DNA from: Acidobacteriota bacterium
GTDB lineage: Bacteria; Acidobacteriota; Terriglobia; Bryobacterales; Bryobacteraceae
Assembly (NCBI GenBank): GCA_017307505.1
Contig: JAFKEE010000018.1
Span: 246,737-310,736 of the forward strand
Length of the DNA: 64,000 nt
Direction of reading: 5' to 3'
Shown here: positions 60,881 through 64,000 of the stretch, piece after piece
Position numbering within the stretch: the stretch's first letter is position 1
Layout: each line of letters starts with the position of its first letter
Notes under the pieces: model-generated
Databases searched by the model: none
What the model saw: the letters and a program-made list of their open reading frames with translations, nothing else
What the model was told of the DNA's origin: nothing
Program-made: the position numbers and the translations under genes

Positions 60881-61000
60881 ATGAACGACGAACGGCCTCC
60901 GTTCTTCAAGACCTGGGGGCGGCTCTACACCGCCGTGATCGTGTTCCTGGTCGCCGTCATCGCGCTGTTTGATCAGTTCACGCGGAGCTTCAACCGGTGA
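60881..61000 (+). CDS. 39-residue single-span membrane peptide
   Basis: 39 residues: a charged N-terminus (MNDERPPFFKTWGRLY), one transmembrane helix (TAVIVFLVAVIALFDQF) and TRSFNR. The ATG has GGAAGC just upstream, and its stop overlaps the symporter start in a GTGA junction, so translation is coupled. Small partners of sodium:solute symporters are known for other transporters, which makes an accessory subunit the best guess. It is not a known family to me. Confidence 0.75.
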   Translation: MNDERPPFFKTWGRLYTAVIVFLVAVIALFDQFTRSFNR

Positions 61001-62682
61001 GGCCGCTCGACTGGCTGGTGATGGTTTGCGCGCTGGCGGGTGTCGTCCTCTACGGTCTCTATCGTTCGCGCGGCAGCAACACAACTTCGGGCTACCTGCT
61101 GGCCAACAAGACAATGCCCTGGTATGCCATGGCCCTGTCGATCATGGCGACGCAGGCCAGCGCCATCACCTTCATCTCCACCACGGGACAAAGCTATGTA
61201 GACGGCATGCGCTTTGTCCAGTTCTACTTCGGGCTGCCGGTGGCCATGATCCTGGTGGCCGCGGTGGCCGTCCCCCGCTTTCTGAATAGCGGCGTGTACA
61301 CCGCGTATGAATACCTGGAACGCCGCTTCGACTCCAAAACCCGGACGCTCGTCAGCGCCGTATTCCTGGCCCAGCGCGGCCTTGGCGTCGGCGTTGCGCT
61401 TTCGGCTCCCTCCGTGGTCCTTACCGCGATTCTCGGCTGGCCCGACCAATGGACCGCGCTTATCGTCGGCATCGTGGTCATCGCCTACACGGTCACCGGC
61501 GGCATCACGGCCATTACCTGGGCCGATTTTATCCAGATGCTGATTATGAGCATCGGCCTCATCGTCGCCCTGACGGCGGCCATAGCTCTGCTCCCTTCGG
61601 ATGTCTCTTTTGGCGATGCAGTGGCAGTAGCCGGCGCCGCCAGCCGGTTGAATCCCGTGGTCTGGAAGTTCGATCCCAGCGACCGCTATAACGTCTGGAG
61701 CGGCCTGATCGGCGGCATGTTCCTGATGCTCGCCTACTTCGGCTGCGACCAGAGCCAGGTGCAGCGTTACCTCACCGGCAAGAGCATCTCGCAGAGCCGC
61801 CTCAGCCTGCTGTTCAACGCGGTCGTCAAGATTCCGATGCAGTTCTTCATCCTCTTCATCGGAGCCATGGTTTTTGTCTTCTTCACCTTCGAGAAGCCGC
61901 CCGTCCTGTTCAATAACGTGGCCTTGACCCGGGCCGTGCAGAAGCCGGAGTTCGCGCAGATCCAGGGCGCCTACGATCGTGCCTTCGACCATCGCAAGGC
62001 CGCCGCGCAGGACATCGTCAATGCTCGCCGCTCCAGTGATGCCGAAGCGGAAACGCAGGGCGTCCAGCGTTTCAAGGCGGCACAGAAGGAACTGGACGGC
62101 GCGCGCAAGGAGGCCGCCCACCTCGCCGCCGACGGCAACGGGACGGTCATCGACACCAACTACATCTTCCTGACCTTTGTGACGAAGTACCTGCCCGCGG
62201 GCCTGGTCGGCCTGCTGCTGGCGGCCATCTTCGGTGCCGCAATGTCGGTGAGTTCCGCGGAGATCAACTCACTCGCCACCGTGTCCGTGATCGACGTCTA
62301 CAAACGCCACTGGAAGTCGAACGGTGACGACCACCACTATCTGCGGGCCTCGCAATGGGCCACAGCTTTTTGGGGCGTCTACGCGGTGATCACCGCTCAG
62401 TTCGCAAAGAACCTTGGCTCGCTGGTCGAGGCGGTGAATCTGCTGGGATCGTTCTTCTACGGCGGACTGCTCGGCGTCTTCGCCCTGGCCTTCTTCTTTC
62501 CGCGTGTCAAAGGCACAGCTGCCTTCCTGGGCGTGCTCGGTGGAGAGGTTGCGATCTTCGCCACCTGGAAGTTCACGAGTGTGGCCTTCCTCTGGTACAA
62601 CGTCGTGGGCTGTGTCGGGGTTGTCAGCCTGGGCTTGCTCTTCTCACTTTTCGTGAAGGAAGACACGAAGGGCCAGGCGTAA
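60997..62682 (+). CDS. Sodium:solute symporter (SSS family)
   Basis: 561 residues from GTG 60997. About 13 transmembrane segments of the SSS/LeuT type, with the family motif LLANKTMPWYAMALSIMATQ and the signature-like IFGAAMSVSSAEINSLATVS. An unusual hydrophilic, highly charged helical insertion lies at about residues 298-385 (KPEFAQIQGAYDRAFDHRKA, then AQKELDGARKEAAHL). It should lie in one large loop and form a coiled coil. Substrate is unknown; the linked PIG-L gene suggests an amino-sugar or its derivative. Coupled to the small membrane peptide. Confidence 0.92.
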   Translation: MRPLDWLVMVCALAGVVLYGLYRSRGSNTTSGYLLANKTMPWYAMALSIMATQASAITFISTTGQSYVDGMRFVQFYFGLPVAMILVAAVAVPRFLNSGVYTAYEYLERRFDSKTRTLVSAVFLAQRGLGVGVALSAPSVVLTAILGWPDQWTALIVGIVVIAYTVTGGITAITWADFIQMLIMSIGLIVALTAAIALLPSDVSFGDAVAVAGAASRLNPVVWKFDPSDRYNVWSGLIGGMFLMLAYFGCDQSQVQRYLTGKSISQSRLSLLFNAVVKIPMQFFILFIGAMVFVFFTFEKPPVLFNNVALTRAVQKPEFAQIQGAYDRAFDHRKAAAQDIVNARRSSDAEAETQGVQRFKAAQKELDGARKEAAHLAADGNGTVIDTNYIFLTFVTKYLPAGLVGLLLAAIFGAAMSVSSAEINSLATVSVIDVYKRHWKSNGDDHHYLRASQWATAFWGVYAVITAQFAKNLGSLVEAVNLLGSFFYGGLLGVFALAFFFPRVKGTAAFLGVLGGEVAIFATWKFTSVAFLWYNVVGCVGVVSLGLLFSLFVKEDTKGQA

Positions 62683-62709
62683 GCCCGGCCCCTTCGCGCA
62701 CAGCTCAAA

Positions 62710-63963
62710 CTAGACTTCGATGGAACTGACCTGGACCCGCGAACGGCGTCCTTCCACCACGACAATCCCCGACTCGGTGACGTGGTACTTCTGCTTGTCG
62801 GCCTCGAGATCGTAGCCGATCACCGTGTCCTCCGCCAAGTGGACGTTCTTGTCGAGAATCGCCTTGCGCACCTTGCAGCGGCGGCCGATGTCGCAGTTGT
62901 CGAAGACAATGGAGTCTTCCACCGTCGATCCTGTATGAATGCGGACGCCCCTGCCAATGATGGAGTTCCGCACCATGCCGCCGGAGAAGATCGAGCCGGC
63001 CGAGACGATGGAGTCCACTGCGCTGCCGCGGCGGCCTTCCTCGTCGAAGGTGAACTTCGGCGGCGGATCATCGTAGCTGGCGGTGCGTAGCGGCCATTGG
63101 CGGTTATACAGGTTCAGAGCCGGCGTCACCATGCGCAGATCCATGGTGGCTTCGTAATACGCATCGATGTTGCCGACGTCGCGCCAGTACACCGGAGCTC
63201 CGATGGGATCACCGGGAATCCGGTTCGTCTGGAAATCATAGGCGAAGACGTCTCCGCGGCTCACCCACCGCGGCAGGATGTCGCGGCCGAAATCGTGCGA
63301 CGTCTTCTCCATCTTGCTGTCCTCATAGAGGAACTTCAGCAGAGGACCCGTGGAGAAGATGTAGTTGCCCATCGACGCCAGGACCATGTCCGGATTCCCG
63401 GGCATCGTCGGCGCGTCCGGATTCTTCTCGTGGAACGCAATCACGCGCCCGTCGCCCGCGATTTCGATCACGCCGAATTCCGAGGCGAACTCCTTGGGCA
63501 CGGGGATGGCCGCTACCGTTGCCTGGGCGCGCTTCTGTTCATGGAATTCGATCATTTCACGAATGTTCATGCGGTAAATGTGATCCGCACCGAACACAGC
63601 CACGACATGCGGGTCCGATTGCTCGATCAGGTTCACGTTCTGAAAGATCGCATCCGCTGTGCCCCGATACCAGGTCTCACCCGGCGAGCGCATCTGCGCC
63701 GGGACAGGGATAATGTACCGGTCCTTCAGGATTCCGGAGAACTCCCATCCGTCCCGCAGGTGCTGCAGCAGCGACTGGCTCTTGAACTGAATCAAGACGT
63801 AGATCGAATGTATGCCGGAATTAACCAGGTTCGAGAGGACGAAATCGATGATGCGGTATTGGCCGCCGAAGGGTACGGCGGGCTTCGCTCGCTCCTTGGT
63901 GAGCGGGTAAAGGCGGGTCCCTTTACCGCCGGCGAGTACGAAAGACAATACTCGAAGCTGCAT
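62710..63963 (-). CDS. glgC: Glucose-1-phosphate adenylyltransferase
   Basis: 417 residues from ATG 63963, with GGAGAG upstream; E. coli GlgC has 431. The nucleotidyltransferase domain starts SFVLAGGKGTRLYPLTKERA and has KPAVPFGGQYRIIDFVLSNL and FGADHIYRMN; the C-terminal left-handed beta-helix shows SIVSAGSIFSGGMVRNSIIG and KAILDKNVHLAEDTVIGYDL. The enzyme makes ADP-glucose from ATP and glucose-1-phosphate, the committed step of bacterial glycogen synthesis, and is allosterically regulated. No other glg gene lies in the window. Confidence 0.95.
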   Translation of the reverse strand: MQLRVLSFVLAGGKGTRLYPLTKERAKPAVPFGGQYRIIDFVLSNLVNSGIHSIYVLIQFKSQSLLQHLRDGWEFSGILKDRYIIPVPAQMRSPGETWYRGTADAIFQNVNLIEQSDPHVVAVFGADHIYRMNIREMIEFHEQKRAQATVAAIPVPKEFASEFGVIEIAGDGRVIAFHEKNPDAPTMPGNPDMVLASMGNYIFSTGPLLKFLYEDSKMEKTSHDFGRDILPRWVSRGDVFAYDFQTNRIPGDPIGAPVYWRDVGNIDAYYEATMDLRMVTPALNLYNRQWPLRTASYDDPPPKFTFDEEGRRGSAVDSIVSAGSIFSGGMVRNSIIGRGVRIHTGSTVEDSIVFDNCDIGRRCKVRKAILDKNVHLAEDTVIGYDLEADKQKYHVTESGIVVVEGRRSRVQVSSIEV

Positions 63964-64000
63964 GCGGCATCTCTCCTTGTGCGTGCATGATACCACCGGA

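Noticed and set aside
1-64000. Prophage, insertion sequence, CRISPR array or rRNA
   Set aside because: No transposase, integrase, phage structural gene, regularly spaced repeat array or rRNA-like sequence was found on reading both strands.

Overview
The window looks like a chromosomal piece of an acidobacterium of the Solibacter/Bryobacter/Paludibaculum type. This is inferred from gene content, not from a marker gene. The DNA is GC-rich. It carries four very large Oar-like TonB-dependent receptors (one cut by the window edge), an 862-residue 'acidobacterial duplicated' FtsX-type permease with its PadR partner, a PEP-CTERM protein, a PQQ dehydrogenase with a diheme cytochrome c, and many secreted proteins with short N-terminal signals. 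No phage, integrase, insertion sequence, CRISPR array or rRNA was seen.

Layout. 1-12.5 kb: end of a receptor gene; an XRE regulator divergent from an NTF2-like protein around a perfect palindrome; PhoD phosphatase; Hsp15; aldo/keto reductase; ankyrin protein; a second NTF2-like protein; a secreted unknown; an AraC regulator divergent from an alpha/beta hydrolase; M28 peptidase. 12.6-18.6 kb: DUF6807 protein, 3-hydroxyacyl-CoA dehydrogenase, ThuA protein, an orphan TonB, a CDP-alcohol phosphatidyltransferase coupled to GtrA, and an SDR. 18.6-22.8 kb: ADOP permease with PadR, DoxX divergent from TetR, and a long-variable-arm tRNA with anticodon GCA. 22.9-27.1 kb: hydrolase, then blaI - M56 peptidase - secreted repeat protein. 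27.3-33.3 kb: TonB-dependent receptor, YCII protein, VOC protein, unknown. 33.4-39.5 kb: cytochrome c/PQQ dehydrogenase, and a Zn-ribbon/TPR/pseudouridine synthase operon. 39.7-46.8 kb: receptor, then a four-gene operon resembling the separated parts of ACAD11. 47.3-53.5 kb: receptor, outer-membrane protein, NHL-repeat protein. 53.5-64 kb: a large orphan protein, a 1.1-kb non-coding stretch, a PEP-CTERM protein, a PIG-L deacetylase with a 39-residue membrane peptide and a sodium:solute symporter, and GlgC.

The genes point to a surface-oriented heterotroph: outer-membrane uptake, periplasmic oxidation, extracellular hydrolysis, acyl-CoA catabolism and glycogen synthesis. The most unusual element is the tRNA at 22704-22797. 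It has a Cys anticodon and discriminator base U73 but a type II (Ser/Sec-like) body and no U8. The next most interesting is the BlaI/M56 locus, where a 28-29-residue repeat replaces the usual sensor and recurs in a secreted neighbour; the blaI promoter lies inside a large palindrome and predicts a leaderless message. Start codons were often moved downstream from the longest reading frame to fit ribosome-binding sites and signal peptides.
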